A DNA stretch of 64,000 bases from Pseudomonas fluorescens. Lineage in GTDB: Bacteria; Pseudomonadota; Gammaproteobacteria; Pseudomonadales; Pseudomonadaceae. The stretch covers positions 1,798,001-1,862,000 of the forward strand of contig NZ_CP148752.1 of assembly GCF_040448305.1 (NCBI RefSeq), in the 5' to 3' direction. This document shows, one piece after another, positions 34,304 through 43,463 of this stretch (its first letter is position 1; every line of letters starts with the position of its first letter). Both the position numbers and the translations under genes were made by a program. Under the pieces are notes generated by a model. That model was given only the letters and a program-made list of their open reading frames with translations. It had not been told where the DNA came from and ran no database searches.

Positions 34304-35662
34304 TCAATGGGTGTGAGCCTGGCAGTCGTTGATGGCCGCGCGTTCGGCGCCACCAAAGATGTTGAACAACAGGTTCAGCGTCAGCGCGCTGAGGGTGGCC
34401 ATGGCGATGCCGCTGTGGGTGATCGGGCTCATCCACACGGGCAGGTGGGCGAAAAACTCCGGGCGTACAACCGGGATCAGGCCCATGCCGATGCTCACCG
34501 CCACCAGCAACTGGTTGCGACGGTCACCGATGTCGGCTTCCTGGAGGATTTTGATCCCGGTGGCGGCGACCATGCCGAACATCGCAATCGCTGCGCCGCC
34601 CAGTACTGCCGGAGGAATCGACGCCACCAAAAACGCGGCTTTGGGCAGCAGGCTCAGGACGATCAGCAACCCGCCGGCAACGATGGTCACCGAGCGGCAA
34701 CGCACGCCGGTCATTTGCACCAGGCCGATGTTCTGAGCGAAGGAGGAGTGGGTGAAGGTGTTGAAGAAGCCGGCGAAAAACGAGGCGCCGGCATCGCACA
34801 GCAAGCCGCGACGCAGCATCCGTGGGCAGACTTCCTGGCCGGTGATCTTGCCCAGCGCAAGAAACATCCCGGTGGACTCAACGAAAATGATCACCACCAC
34901 CAGGCACATGGACAGGATCGGTGCCAGCTCGAATTTCGGCATGCCGAAATGCAGCGGGGTGACGAATTGCAGCCATGGCGCTTGACTCATGCCGCTCAGG
35001 TCAACCATGCCGATCAGGCCGCAGAGCACGTAGCCCAGGCACATACCGATCAGGACAGAGATGTTGACCCAGAAACCCCGCATGAAGCGATGCACCAACA
35101 GAATGGTGCCCAGCACCAGTGCGGCGATGGCCAGATAAATGGGGGATCCGAACTCAGCGGCGCTGGCACCGCCGCCGGCCCAGTTCACGGCCACGGGGAA
35201 CAGCGACAAACCGATCGAGGTGATGACCGTACCGGTCACCAGCGGCGGGAAGAAGCGCACGACCTTGGACATGAACGGGGCGATGATCATGCCGAAGAAC
35301 CCGGCGGCGATGGTCGCGCCGAAGATCCCCTGCAGGCCGATACCGGGCATGCCGGCCATGGCGACCATGCTGCCGACGGCGGCGAAACTGGCGCCCATCA
35401 TCACCGGCATGCGAATGCCCATGGGACCGATGCCGAGGGACTGGACGATGGTGGCGATACCCGCCACCAGCAGGTCGGCGTTGATCAGGAAGGCGATTTC
35501 TTCACGACTCAGGCCAGCGGCCTGTCCGATGATCAGCGGTACCGCGATGGCACCACCGTACATCAGCAGAACATGTTGCAAACCGACCAGGATCAGTTGC
35601 AAGAGGGGCAAACGCTGAAAGGCGGGTGCGTCGGGGATGCGCGCTGTGGATAGCTCGGACAT
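34304..35662 (-). CDS. NCS2-family urate/xanthine permease
   Basis: 452 residues with about 12-14 membrane helices. The family's first-helix motif is QHVLLMYGGAIAVPL, and the helix-8 substrate motif is FVESTGMFLALGKI, whose Glu binds the purine ring. It resembles the urate/xanthine branch (UacT, PucJ/PucK). It is adjacent to puuD, the urate-oxidising enzyme, so urate uptake is the best guess. A GAGGTG ribosome site lies four bases before ATG 35662. Confidence 0.87.
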   Translation of the reverse strand: MSELSTARIPDAPAFQRLPLLQLILVGLQHVLLMYGGAIAVPLIIGQAAGLSREEIAFLINADLLVAGIATIVQSLGIGPMGIRMPVMMGASFAAVGSMVAMAGMPGIGLQGIFGATIAAGFFGMIIAPFMSKVVRFFPPLVTGTVITSIGLSLFPVAVNWAGGGASAAEFGSPIYLAIAALVLGTILLVHRFMRGFWVNISVLIGMCLGYVLCGLIGMVDLSGMSQAPWLQFVTPLHFGMPKFELAPILSMCLVVVIIFVESTGMFLALGKITGQEVCPRMLRRGLLCDAGASFFAGFFNTFTHSSFAQNIGLVQMTGVRCRSVTIVAGGLLIVLSLLPKAAFLVASIPPAVLGGAAIAMFGMVAATGIKILQEADIGDRRNQLLVAVSIGMGLIPVVRPEFFAHLPVWMSPITHSGIAMATLSALTLNLLFNIFGGAERAAINDCQAHTH

Positions 35663-35751
35663 GCAACACCTCGGATCTTTTTATTCTTGTGATTTACAGC
35701 TGCAGTGCTGCTGGCAGCTGTATTCGAATCAGGTGGGCCGCTTTGCGGCCA

Positions 35752-35815
35752 TTCGCAGGCAAGCCAGCTCCCACACAGGCAGTGCAAAACCTGTGGGAGC
35801 GAGCCTGCTCGCGAA
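35752..35815. repeat. REP pair with unequal arms
   Basis: A divergent arm (TTCGCAGGCAAGCCAGCTCC) is paired with the ordinary GTGGGAGCGAGCCTGCTCGCG. It lies between puuD and the permease gene. Confidence 0.75.
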
Positions 35816-35826
35816 GCTTTTAACGA

Positions 35827-37131
35827 TTAATTGGTCTGGGCTCCCTGCACAATCCAGGCACCGATCAGGTCACGTTCCTGCTGGGTCATCTGGGTGATGT
35901 TGCCCAGTGGCATGATCTGGCTGGCGACGGCTTGCGCCTGAATCCGCGGTGCGTTCTGGCGGATTTGCTCGGGAGTGTCCAGCATCACACCGGCCGGGGC
36001 CGCGCTGAACAACGGGCTGGTTGGCTTGGCCGAGTGGCAGACCGTGCAACGTTCCTGAATCACACTGTGCACTTTGTCGAAACCCGGGCCGGCATTGGAT
36101 GCCTGAGCCGGAGCGGCAGCAGGTGCTTCTGCAGGTTTGGCTTCAACGGGTTTCAATCCACCGCCCACTGCGGTTTCCGGCAGCGGCTGGTATTGGATTT
36201 TCGCTGGAGCGTTGGCCACTTCAGGGGCGCTGGACATCGGCTTCGGACCGGACACGTAGGCCAGGCAGATCATGCCCACCGCTGCCACCGGCAGGGTCCA
36301 GGCAAACTTGTGGCTATCGTGACGGGTGTTGAAGTAGTGACGTACCAACACCGCCAGTACCGCGATCCCGGCCAGGATCAACCAGTTGTACTGGCTACCG
36401 TAGGTGCTCGGGAAGTGGTTGCTGATCATGATGAACAGCACCGGCAAGGTGAAGTAGTTGTTGTGACGTGAACGCAACAGGCCTTTGGCCGGCAGCGCCG
36501 GATCGGGCGTGCGGTTCTCGGCGATAGCCGCTACCAGTGCGCGTTGCGCCGGCATGATGATGCGGAACACGTTGCCGACCATGATGGTGCCGATGATCGC
36601 GCCGACGTGCAGGTACGCACCCCGACCGCTGAACACTTTGCTGAAGCCGTAGGCCGCGGCGATGATCAGGACGAACAGGATTGCGCCAAGCAGGGCAGGG
36701 CGTTTGCCGAGGGCCGAGTCGCACAGGAAGGAGTAGATGAACCAACCGACGAACAGCGAGCCGAGGCCCAGCAATACGCCTTCGGGACCGCTCAGGCTGC
36801 TGCCAGGGGCCAACAGGTAAAGGGTCGGGTTGGAGTAGAACACCACGCACAGCAGTGCGACCCCCGATAACCAGGTGAAGTAGGCTTCCCATTTGAACCA
36901 GTGCAGGTTGTCCGGCATGGTCGGTGGAGCCAGCTTGTATTTTTCCAGGTGGTAGATCCCGCCACCGTGAATCGCCCATAGATCGCCGGCCAGGCCGCTC
37001 TTCGGGTTGACCCGGTTGAGGTTGTTTTCCAGCCATACGAAATAGAACGACGCACCGATCCAGGCCACGCCAGTAATCATGTGAACCCAGCGCACGCTCA
37101 GGTTCAGCCATTCCAACAGATGTGCTTCCAC
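35827..37131 (-). CDS. puuD: Membrane urate hydroxylase PuuD with cytochrome c tail
   Basis: 434 residues. The N-terminal urate oxidase domain (DUF989) has about eight helices (WVHMITGVAWIGASFYFVW at the start). A Pro/Ala-rich linker (about 315-345) leads to a C-terminal cytochrome c domain with one haem site CTVCH. PuuD oxidises urate to 5-hydroxyisourate and passes electrons through its own haem to the respiratory chain, not directly to oxygen as uricase does. The GTG start at 37131 has GAGAGG upstream. It lies 50 bp after allA. Confidence 0.93.
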   Translation of the reverse strand: MEAHLLEWLNLSVRWVHMITGVAWIGASFYFVWLENNLNRVNPKSGLAGDLWAIHGGGIYHLEKYKLAPPTMPDNLHWFKWEAYFTWLSGVALLCVVFYSNPTLYLLAPGSSLSGPEGVLLGLGSLFVGWFIYSFLCDSALGKRPALLGAILFVLIIAAAYGFSKVFSGRGAYLHVGAIIGTIMVGNVFRIIMPAQRALVAAIAENRTPDPALPAKGLLRSRHNNYFTLPVLFIMISNHFPSTYGSQYNWLILAGIAVLAVLVRHYFNTRHDSHKFAWTLPVAAVGMICLAYVSGPKPMSSAPEVANAPAKIQYQPLPETAVGGGLKPVEAKPAEAPAAAPAQASNAGPGFDKVHSVIQERCTVCHSAKPTSPLFSAAPAGVMLDTPEQIRQNAPRIQAQAVASQIMPLGNITQMTQQERDLIGAWIVQGAQTN

Positions 37132-37181
37132 AGTCTTTACCTCTCGCCTGTCACTCTGTTGTCGAGTGATCAGACCTTCTC

Positions 37182-37685
37182 TTATTGGTGGGGGGCGAGG
37201 ATCAAACGCTCATCCTCTTTGAAAAAATGCTCATCGCAGTTATTGCCTGTGCCACTGCGATCAACCACCAGGAAGTCATCCCGCTTTTCGATCGTCAGCA
37301 CCGGGTGGTGCCAGACGCCGCGATGGTAATTAATGCCCTGCCTGCCGTTGGTGACGAAGGCGCGGACCAAGCCTGATACAGGTTCATCGCCAAGTGGCGC
37401 GACCACGATCAGAAAAGGGTTGCCGAGCAGCGGAATGAAAGCCTGGCTGCCCAGCGGGTGGCGTTCCAGCATGCAAACGGTCAGCGGCATGTCCTGCGCG
37501 TCGGCGCGGAAGATGCTGATGATCGCGTTGTCCTCTGGCTTTGCGGTTTCCACCGTGGCCAGTTTATGGAAGCGCATGGTCGAACCGTTGTTGATCATGA
37601 AGTGATCGCTGCCGTCGGTTTCGATCACGTCACCGAAAGGGGCGAAGGCTTCTTTGGTCAGCGGTTCAATCGTCAGTGTGCGCAT
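37182..37685 (-). CDS. allA: Ureidoglycolate lyase AllA
   Basis: 167 residues, the usual length. FGDVIETDG, the NYHRGVWHHP metal/substrate motif and the cupin-like strands are intact. It converts ureidoglycolate to glyoxylate and urea, the last step of this branch. It is transcribed with alc upstream (142 bp gap containing a REPIN) and puuD downstream. Confidence 0.95.
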   Translation of the reverse strand: MRTLTIEPLTKEAFAPFGDVIETDGSDHFMINNGSTMRFHKLATVETAKPEDNAIISIFRADAQDMPLTVCMLERHPLGSQAFIPLLGNPFLIVVAPLGDEPVSGLVRAFVTNGRQGINYHRGVWHHPVLTIEKRDDFLVVDRSGTGNNCDEHFFKEDERLILAPHQ

Positions 37686-37718
37686 GCTGTTCTTCTTTGT
37701 TTAGTGTTTGTGGTTCTT

Positions 37719-37818
37719 TGTAGGAGCGAGCCTGCTCGCGAAAAACGTCAAGACACCGCATTCATTCAGGTTGAGCGCGTTTTCGTTAACGACCATCGCG
37801 AGCAGGCTCGCTCCTACA
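37719..37818. repeat. REPIN inside the ureide operon
   Basis: TGTAGGAGCGAGCCTGCTCG and its complement between alc and allA. The loop carries a CGTTAACG motif seen in two other REP elements of the window. Confidence 0.92.
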
Positions 37819-37827
37819 GGCTCAGCA

Positions 37828-38823
37828 TTACTTCGCTACTTTGCCCAATACACGCAGGCGGCTCACACCACCATCCGGGAACACGTTCAGGCGGATGTGG
37901 GTGATCGGGCCCAGTGCCTTGATCTGCTCGGCGAAGGTGTGCTCGGCGTGCATTTCCAGCTTCTGGCTTGGCAGCAGTTCGCGCCAGAACAGCGACTGGG
38001 TTTCGATCTGGCTGTCGGTACCGCCCTTCACGAAGGCGCCCTGGATCGAGCAGCTGTCCGGGTAGTTGCCCTTGAAGTGCAGGGTGTCGACGATGACTTT
38101 CTCGACTTCGCCGGCATGGCCCAGCGCGACGATGACCCAGTCATTGCCCGGGGTACGACGACGCGCGGTTTCCCAGCCGTCGCCCATGTTGATGCCGCGG
38201 CCCGGGTTGAGGATGTTGCTCATGCGACCGAAGTGTTCATCGGAGCAGGCGAGGGCGCGGCCACCGTTGAGGGCTGCGGCCAGGTCGACTTGCTCGTTGT
38301 CGCCGGTAGCCGACCAGTCACGGAACGGCACGCCGTACACGCGCAGACGGGCCACGCCGCCATCCGGGTAGATGTTGAAGCGCAGGTGGCTGAAGGCCTG
38401 GTCGTTGCTGATTTCGTGATAGTGGTGGCTGTTGCCTTGCAGCTCGACGGCGGACAGCACTTCAACCCACTGGGTGTTTTCGTTCGGCTCGCCTTCGGCC
38501 AGGAAGCAGGCTTCCAGGGACGCCGACGGCGGGAAGTTGCCGGTGAAGAATGAAGTGTCGATGTCGACGCCCTTGATCGAACCCGGTACGCCCAGGCGGA
38601 TCACTGCGCTGTCGAAGCCTTCGAAGCGCTTGCGGCGCGACTCCCAGCCGTCCATCCACTTGCCGTTGTCATCGAACACGCCCTCCTTCCATACGGCCGG
38701 GGTCGGTTGGAACAGACGATTGGCGTCTGCGAACCAGTCATCGGTGACCGAGATGATTTTGGTGCCCAGGCGGGCATCGGCCAGGTTGACGAACTTCTCG
38801 AAAGGTACGGCGTAAGCTTTCAT
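37828..38823 (-). CDS. alc: Allantoicase
   Basis: 331 residues built from two homologous jelly-roll halves (about 20-165 and 190-325), each with an NIYPDGGVARLRVYG- or NVFPDGGVSRLRVLG-type strand. It hydrolyses allantoate to ureidoglycolate and urea. It is followed by allA, which uses the product, and preceded by uraD and puuE. Confidence 0.96.
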   Translation of the reverse strand: MKAYAVPFEKFVNLADARLGTKIISVTDDWFADANRLFQPTPAVWKEGVFDDNGKWMDGWESRRKRFEGFDSAVIRLGVPGSIKGVDIDTSFFTGNFPPSASLEACFLAEGEPNENTQWVEVLSAVELQGNSHHYHEISNDQAFSHLRFNIYPDGGVARLRVYGVPFRDWSATGDNEQVDLAAALNGGRALACSDEHFGRMSNILNPGRGINMGDGWETARRRTPGNDWVIVALGHAGEVEKVIVDTLHFKGNYPDSCSIQGAFVKGGTDSQIETQSLFWRELLPSQKLEMHAEHTFAEQIKALGPITHIRLNVFPDGGVSRLRVLGKVAK

Positions 38824-38913
38824 TCTTCTTGTCTGCCTTTAAATAAGTGGCTTGGGATGCTTGCAAGGCCCTTGGCGGTTTCGGCGTTCTTGAATCCGCT
38901 CAGGCCTGGCTTG

Positions 38914-39429
38914 CTATAGGGTCAGTAATCGGAACAGGGCGATCTTGTTGATCTCCGCCAGCGCGCACTTGAACTCGGTGTCGACCGGGTTGTGGATGCG
39001 CGTTTCGAACGCTGCGAGGATCTGATGCCGGTTGCTGCCTTTTACCGCCATGATGAAGGGAAACTTGAACTTGGCCTTGTAGGCGTCGTTCAGCTCGGTG
39101 AAGTGCTGGAACTCTTCGGCCGTGCATTGGTGAATACCGGCGCCAGCCTGTTCATGGGTGCTGGCTTCGGTTAGTTGGCCCTGGACGGCCGCACGGCCTG
39201 CCAGGTCCGGGTGAGCGTTGATCAGTTCAAGCTGGCTGGCGTGATCGGCGCTCAACAGGATGTCGCTCATGCGCTGGTGCAGGGTTTCGATCTGGTCGAT
39301 CGAGGCATCCTGGCCCAGGTCGTAGGCCTTCTCGGCCACCCATGGCGAATGTTCGTAGATGTCGGCGAAAGCGGCGACGAAGGCGTCGCGGCTCAGGCTC
39401 GAAGGTTTGACGGTTTGAAAGGTGCTCAT
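38914..39429 (-). CDS. uraD: OHCU decarboxylase UraD
   Basis: 171 residues, all-helical. The SPWVAEKAYD segment and the NAHPDLAGRAA motif, whose His is catalytic, are conserved. It decarboxylates 2-oxo-4-hydroxy-4-carboxy-5-ureidoimidazoline stereospecifically to S-allantoin. The start at 39429 overlaps the puuE stop as ATGA, so the two are translationally coupled. Confidence 0.95.
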   Translation of the reverse strand: MSTFQTVKPSSLSRDAFVAAFADIYEHSPWVAEKAYDLGQDASIDQIETLHQRMSDILLSADHASQLELINAHPDLAGRAAVQGQLTEASTHEQAGAGIHQCTAEEFQHFTELNDAYKAKFKFPFIMAVKGSNRHQILAAFETRIHNPVDTEFKCALAEINKIALFRLLTL

Positions 39430-40352
39430 TTGCCAGCCCCTGTGTACGGGTGGGTTTCTTGCCAGTGACGCGCGATGTCGACGCGACGGCTGAACCACAC
39501 CTGTTCATGACTTTTAGCGTATTCGATAAAGCGCTTGAGCGAAGCCAGACGCGCCGGACGGCCGATCAGGCGGCAGTGCAGGCCGATCGACAGCATTTTC
39601 GGTGCCTCGGCGCCTTCGGCGTAGAGCACATCGAACGCGTCTTTCAGGTATTCGAAGAAGTCGTCGCCCTTGTTGAAGCCCTGGACCTGGGTGAAGCGCA
39701 TGTCGTTGGTGTCCAGGGTGTACGGGATCACCAGGTGCGGCTTGCCGGTCGGGTTGTTCGGTTCCCAGTAGGGCAGGTCGTCGTCATAGGTGTCGCAGTC
39801 GTAGAGGAAACCACCTTCTTCCATCACCAGGCGACGGGTGTTCGGGCCGGTGCGGCCGGTGTACCAGCCCAGCGGGCGCTCGCCGGTGATTTCGGTGAGG
39901 ATGCGGATCGCTTCGAGCATGTGCTCGCGTTCCTGGGCTTCGTCCATGTATTGGTAGTCGATCCAGCGATAGCCATGGCTGCAGATCTCGTGGCCGGCAT
40001 CGACCATGGCGCGGATCACGTCCGGGTGACGCTGGGCGGCCATGGCCACGGCGAAGATGGTCAGCGGAATGTCGAATTCCTTGAACAGCTTCAGGATCCG
40101 CCACACGCCGGCACGGCTGCCATACTCGTAGAGGGATTCCATGCTCATGTTGCGCGCGCCTTGCAGCGGCTGGGCAGAAACCATTTCCGAGAGGAACGCT
40201 TCGGACTCTTTGTCGCCGTGCAGGATGTTGCGCTCGCCGCCTTCTTCGTAATTGAGTACGAACGACAGGGCAATGCGGGCATTGCCCGGCCAGTGTGGGT
40301 GAGGAGGGTTACTGCCGTAACCGACCAGGTCGCGTGGGTAGTCAGCGCTCAC
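39426..40352 (-). CDS. puuE: Allantoinase PuuE
   Basis: 308 residues, a polysaccharide-deacetylase-fold protein (HEICSHGYRWIDYQ, FNKGDDFFEYLKD) and not a metal amidohydrolase. PuuE-type allantoinases open the hydantoin ring of allantoin to allantoate. The GTG start at 40352 is preceded by AAGGAAG. It is the first gene of the leftward ureide operon puuE-uraD-alc-allA-puuD. A TTGTATACAA palindrome lies about 90 bp upstream, over the likely promoter. Confidence 0.95.
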   Translation of the reverse strand: MSADYPRDLVGYGSNPPHPHWPGNARIALSFVLNYEEGGERNILHGDKESEAFLSEMVSAQPLQGARNMSMESLYEYGSRAGVWRILKLFKEFDIPLTIFAVAMAAQRHPDVIRAMVDAGHEICSHGYRWIDYQYMDEAQEREHMLEAIRILTEITGERPLGWYTGRTGPNTRRLVMEEGGFLYDCDTYDDDLPYWEPNNPTGKPHLVIPYTLDTNDMRFTQVQGFNKGDDFFEYLKDAFDVLYAEGAEAPKMLSIGLHCRLIGRPARLASLKRFIEYAKSHEQVWFSRRVDIARHWQETHPYTGAGK

Positions 40353-40439
40353 TGCAGGCTTCCTTCTTATTCGATGATGACGGTTGGTGTGACACAGCTG
40401 AAAATAGAATGGCAGGCTGGCGTCACAGCGATGGACTGA

Positions 40440-40449
40440 TTGTATACAA
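40440..40449. promoter_or_regulatory. TTGTATACAA palindrome, puuE side
   Basis: A perfect 10-bp palindrome. On the minus strand it overlaps a possible -10 (TATACA or TACAAT) 16-18 bp after TTACAA. The same sequence occurs at 43593, before the purine permease gene. Confidence 0.55.
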
Positions 40450-40645
40450 CTTTATATTCACTTTGTAAGCCTGAATTTTCGCATTTTTCACCGACTGTCA
40501 TCTTTTACTGCTATTGGCGTGAGCCTGCAAGAAATCTGCCTGACTGGTCAGTTATTGTTTGAAAGGTTCATAGACTGTGCGGTTTAGCGGTAAATCGACG
40601 GTAAATATGCAGATGGCGGGGATCATGGGAAAAATGTCGTTTTTA

Positions 40646-40655
40646 TTGTGTACAA
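40646..40655. promoter_or_regulatory. TTGTGTACAA palindrome, uraH side
   Basis: One base different from the 40440 site, within ATTGTGTACAATT. The embedded TACAAT could be the -10 of uraH. Confidence 0.5.
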
Positions 40656-40786
40656 TTTTTTTGAAAAGTGTCTTAATCAGTCGCTCGCCGCAGCTTTTCG
40701 TGCTCCGAATCGGTGCGGTCTCCTTTTCAACTGACTTCGGGAGGCGCGAAGTCTGACTGCTCCACGCAGGCAGGCGCGCAGAATCA

Positions 40787-41140
40787 ATGGGACGTTTGAC
40801 TACACACGTTTTGGACGCAGCACACGGTTGCCCGGGCAGCTCGATCAAGGTCGAGTTGTACCGCGTTGAAGGTTCGCAGCTGGAATTGGTCGCCACTGCA
40901 GTTACCAACAGCGATGGCCGTGTCGATGCACCGCTGCTGCAAGGTGATGACTACCGCACCGGGGTCTATCAGGTTCAGTTTCATGCCGGCGACTACTACC
41001 GCGCCCGTGGCGTCAAGTTGCCGGAACCTGCCTTCCTGGATGTCGTGGTGCTGCGTTTTGGCATCTCCGCCGAGCAGGATCACTACCATGTGCCGTTGTT
41101 GATTTCGCCTTACAGCTACTCCACCTACCGCGGCAGCTGA
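40787..41140 (+). CDS. uraH: 5-hydroxyisourate hydrolase (transthyretin-like)
   Basis: 117 residues. The family marks are THVLDAAHG at the N-terminus and the C-terminal YRGS, both part of the active site; GVYQVQFHAGDYY lies between. It hydrolyses the PuuD product 5-hydroxyisourate to OHCU, the substrate of UraD. No signal peptide is seen, so it is cytoplasmic. It is transcribed divergently from puuE with a weak ribosome site. Confidence 0.96.
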   Translation: MGRLTTHVLDAAHGCPGSSIKVELYRVEGSQLELVATAVTNSDGRVDAPLLQGDDYRTGVYQVQFHAGDYYRARGVKLPEPAFLDVVVLRFGISAEQDHYHVPLLISPYSYSTYRGS

Positions 41141-41199
41141 TCCCCCAGGCAGCAGCTGCACCCTGGAAGCGACTGCGCATATAGCTTCTTTGGTCTTTC

Positions 41200-41225
41200 G
41201 CCCGCTCACACTGCGGGCTTTTTTT
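41200..41225 (+). terminator. Terminator downstream of uraH
   Basis: GCCCGC, a seven-base loop and GCGGGC are followed by seven T residues. Confidence 0.9.
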
Positions 41226-41258
41226 CGTCTTGAGAAAAGTGGTGCCTGTGTGGCCGCT

Positions 41259-41332
41259 TTCGCGAGCAGGCTCGCTCCCACATGGGGGTGGGAGAGCCGC
41301 AAATCCAATGTGGGAGCGAGCCTGCTCGCGAA
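41259..41332. repeat. REPIN
   Basis: A TCGCGAGCAGGCTCGCTCCC arm and its complement, just before the 3' end of the LysE gene and after the uraH terminator. Confidence 0.92.
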
Positions 41333-41342
41333 GCTTTTGCTG

Positions 41343-41969
41343 TTAGCGGCTCAGCAGGGACGCTGCACCCGCCCCACTGAACAACCCCGCACTCACCCGG
41401 TTAAACCAGCTCTGCCCCTTGCCGCTGCGCAGATACCGCGCGGCACCATGGGCGCCGAGGCCATAAGCCAACTTGCAGGCCAGATCCAGCAGTGTCCACG
41501 TGACAATCATCACCAGCAACTGCGGCAGGAACGGCTGCTCGGCACTCAAGAACTGAGGCAGGAAAGCGGCGAAGAACAGGATGTCCTTCGGGTTGCTCGC
41601 GCCCAGCATGAACGCACGCCCGAACAGTGCACGAAAGCGTGGCACCGGCGCGGCTTGTGGCACTTCAGCGCCATGGGAAGGCAGGCGCGATTGCTGCCAG
41701 CTCTGCCAGGCGAGGTAGAACAGGTAAAGGGCGCCAAGCATCTTCAGGGCACTGAACAGCTGTTCCGATGCCAGCAACAACGCACCCAGGCCCAGCGCCG
41801 AAGCACTTAGCAGGCAGATCGATGCGGACACGCCGCCGAGAAAGGCCGGGTAAGAGCGGCGCAGGCCGTAATTCAGACTGTTGCTGATCATCAGCAACGA
41901 CAGCGGCCCCGGGATCAGGATCACTATCAGCGCAGCGCCGCTGAACAGCAGCCAGGTTTCCAGACTCAT
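41343..41969 (-). CDS. LysE/RhtB-family amino acid exporter
   Basis: 208 residues with six predicted helices. The N-terminal IPGPLSLLMISNSLNYG carries the family's P-G-P motif, and GASNPKDILFFAAFLPQF matches the central conserved block. It exports amino acids or their derivatives; the substrate is unknown. The ATG at 41969 is four bases after GGAGGAAAGTG; an ATG at 41999 is rejected. Nothing ties it to the purine genes on either side. Confidence 0.88.
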   Translation of the reverse strand: MSLETWLLFSGAALIVILIPGPLSLLMISNSLNYGLRRSYPAFLGGVSASICLLSASALGLGALLLASEQLFSALKMLGALYLFYLAWQSWQQSRLPSHGAEVPQAAPVPRFRALFGRAFMLGASNPKDILFFAAFLPQFLSAEQPFLPQLLVMIVTWTLLDLACKLAYGLGAHGAARYLRSGKGQSWFNRVSAGLFSGAGAASLLSR

Positions 41970-42094
41970 CACTTTCCTCCATTTGCACAAAAGCCCCACC
42001 CGACGGGGTGAGGCTGTTTGCTGTGGCGCGCTTGGTCCGGGCAGCGTTCCGACTATGGATTCAACCCGGTAAGCACGCGTTATCGTTAACGACC

Positions 42095-42118
42095 TTCGCG
42101 AGCGAGCTCGCTCCTACA
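42095..42118. repeat. Single REP containing a stop codon
   Basis: TTCGCGAGCGAGCTCGCTCC followed by TACA. The minus-strand TAG at 42116-42114 inside TGTAGGAGC is the stop of the AzgA-type permease. The upstream CGTTATCGTTAACG matches other REPIN loops. Confidence 0.82.
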
Positions 42119-43463
42119 AGAAGATGAACTTGGCGATGAAGATCGCGCAGAGCACCCACAGGCTCACCGAAATTTCCTTGTACTTGCCTGTACCGGCCTT
42201 CATCGCCACGTAGGTGATGAAGCCCAGCGCGATACCGTCGGCGACCGAGAAGGTCAGCGGCATCATGATTGCGGTAACGATCGCCGGAATGCTGTCGGTG
42301 GCTTCGTCCCATTCGATGTGGGCCATGCCGCCCATCATCAGCATCGCTACATAAATCAGCGCACCCGCGGTTGCATAGGCAGGAATCATTCCGGCCAGCG
42401 GTGCGAAGAACATGGCTGCAATAAATAGCACACCTACGGTCACTGCGGTAAGACCAGTCCGACCACCCGCTGCAACACCGGCAGCACTTTCCACGTAGCT
42501 GGTGACCGGCGGAACACCGACCACCGCACCAAACACACTGGAAGCACTGTCGGCTTTCATGGCGCGGGAAAGGTTTTCGATCTTGCCGTCAGCGCCCACC
42601 AGGTTGGCACGCTGGGCAACGCCCATCAGGGTGCCTGCGGTGTCGAACATGTGCACGAAAAGGAATGCCAGGACCACGCTGACCATGCTGATGTTGAATA
42701 CACCCACAACGTTCATGGCCATCCAGGTCGGAGCCAGGCTCGGCGGGGCGGACATGATGCCCTCGTAGTGCACCAGCCCAAGGCCCCAACCGGCGAGAGT
42801 CACGGTGATGATGCTGATGAGGATCGCGCCGAACACCTTGTGATAGCTGAGGATGGCGATCATCAGGAAGCACACGGCGGCGAGCAGCGGGCCAGGTTCG
42901 CGCAGGGAGCCGAGCTTGATCAGCGTGGCCGGGCTATCGACGACGATACCCGCGGTTTTCAGGCCGATCAGCCCCAGGAACAGACCCACGCCGGCGCCCA
43001 TGGCGAAGCGCAGGCTGACCGGAATGCTGTTGAGCAGCCATTCGCGGATCCGCGAGAAGGTCAGGATCATGAACAACACACCGGACACAAACACCGCGCC
43101 GAGGGCGGTTTCCCAGTTGTAGCCCATGGTGCCGACCACGGTGTAGGTGAAGAAGGCGTTCAGCCCCATGCCCGGTGCCAGGCCGACCGGCCAGTTGGCG
43201 TACAGGCCCATCAACAGGCAACCGAGTGCCGCGGCGATGCAGGTGGCGACGAACGCCGCACCGTGATCGATCCCGGCGTCGGCCATGATGTTGGGGTTGA
43301 CGAAAATGATGTAAGCCATGGTGATGAAGGTTGTCAGACCGGCAATCAGCTCGGTCTTCACCGTGGTGCCGTGCAAGCTGAGTTTGAACAGACGTTCTAG
43401 CAAGCCATTGCGTAATGGCGGCGAGATTTCCAGCGTCGGTGCTTCGGATTTGCGGCTTTCCAC
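42114..43463 (-). CDS. AzgA-type purine permease (guanine/hypoxanthine, NCS2/PbuG)
   Basis: 449 residues with about 12-14 helices. TTFITMAYIIFVNP near the N-terminus, APGMGLNAFFTYTV and FLFVHMFDTAGTLMGV are typical of GhxP/PurP/AzgA proton symporters for hypoxanthine, guanine or adenine. The GTG start is preceded by GAGGAG. A promoter candidate upstream has a TTGTATACAA palindrome in its spacer, the same site as at puuE, so it probably shares the purine regulator. Its stop codon is supplied by a REP. Confidence 0.9.
   Translation of the reverse strand: MESRKSEAPTLEISPPLRNGLLERLFKLSLHGTTVKTELIAGLTTFITMAYIIFVNPNIMADAGIDHGAAFVATCIAAALGCLLMGLYANWPVGLAPGMGLNAFFTYTVVGTMGYNWETALGAVFVSGVLFMILTFSRIREWLLNSIPVSLRFAMGAGVGLFLGLIGLKTAGIVVDSPATLIKLGSLREPGPLLAAVCFLMIAILSYHKVFGAILISIITVTLAGWGLGLVHYEGIMSAPPSLAPTWMAMNVVGVFNISMVSVVLAFLFVHMFDTAGTLMGVAQRANLVGADGKIENLSRAMKADSASSVFGAVVGVPPVTSYVESAAGVAAGGRTGLTAVTVGVLFIAAMFFAPLAGMIPAYATAGALIYVAMLMMGGMAHIEWDEATDSIPAIVTAIMMPLTFSVADGIALGFITYVAMKAGTGKYKEISVSLWVLCAIFIAKFIFL

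Larger units (their letters stand above)
40353..40786. other. 434-bp divergent control region of puuE and uraH
   Basis: No ORF in this stretch looks like a protein. It is AT-richer than its surroundings and carries two operator-like palindromes (40440 and 40646), one toward each divergent gene. A long leader (about 130 bp) precedes uraH. Confidence 0.7.

Noticed and set aside
34202..35653. A 483-residue plus-strand ORF opposite the NCS2 permease.
   Set aside because: Antisense shadow; His/Asp/Gln-rich translation without any domain.
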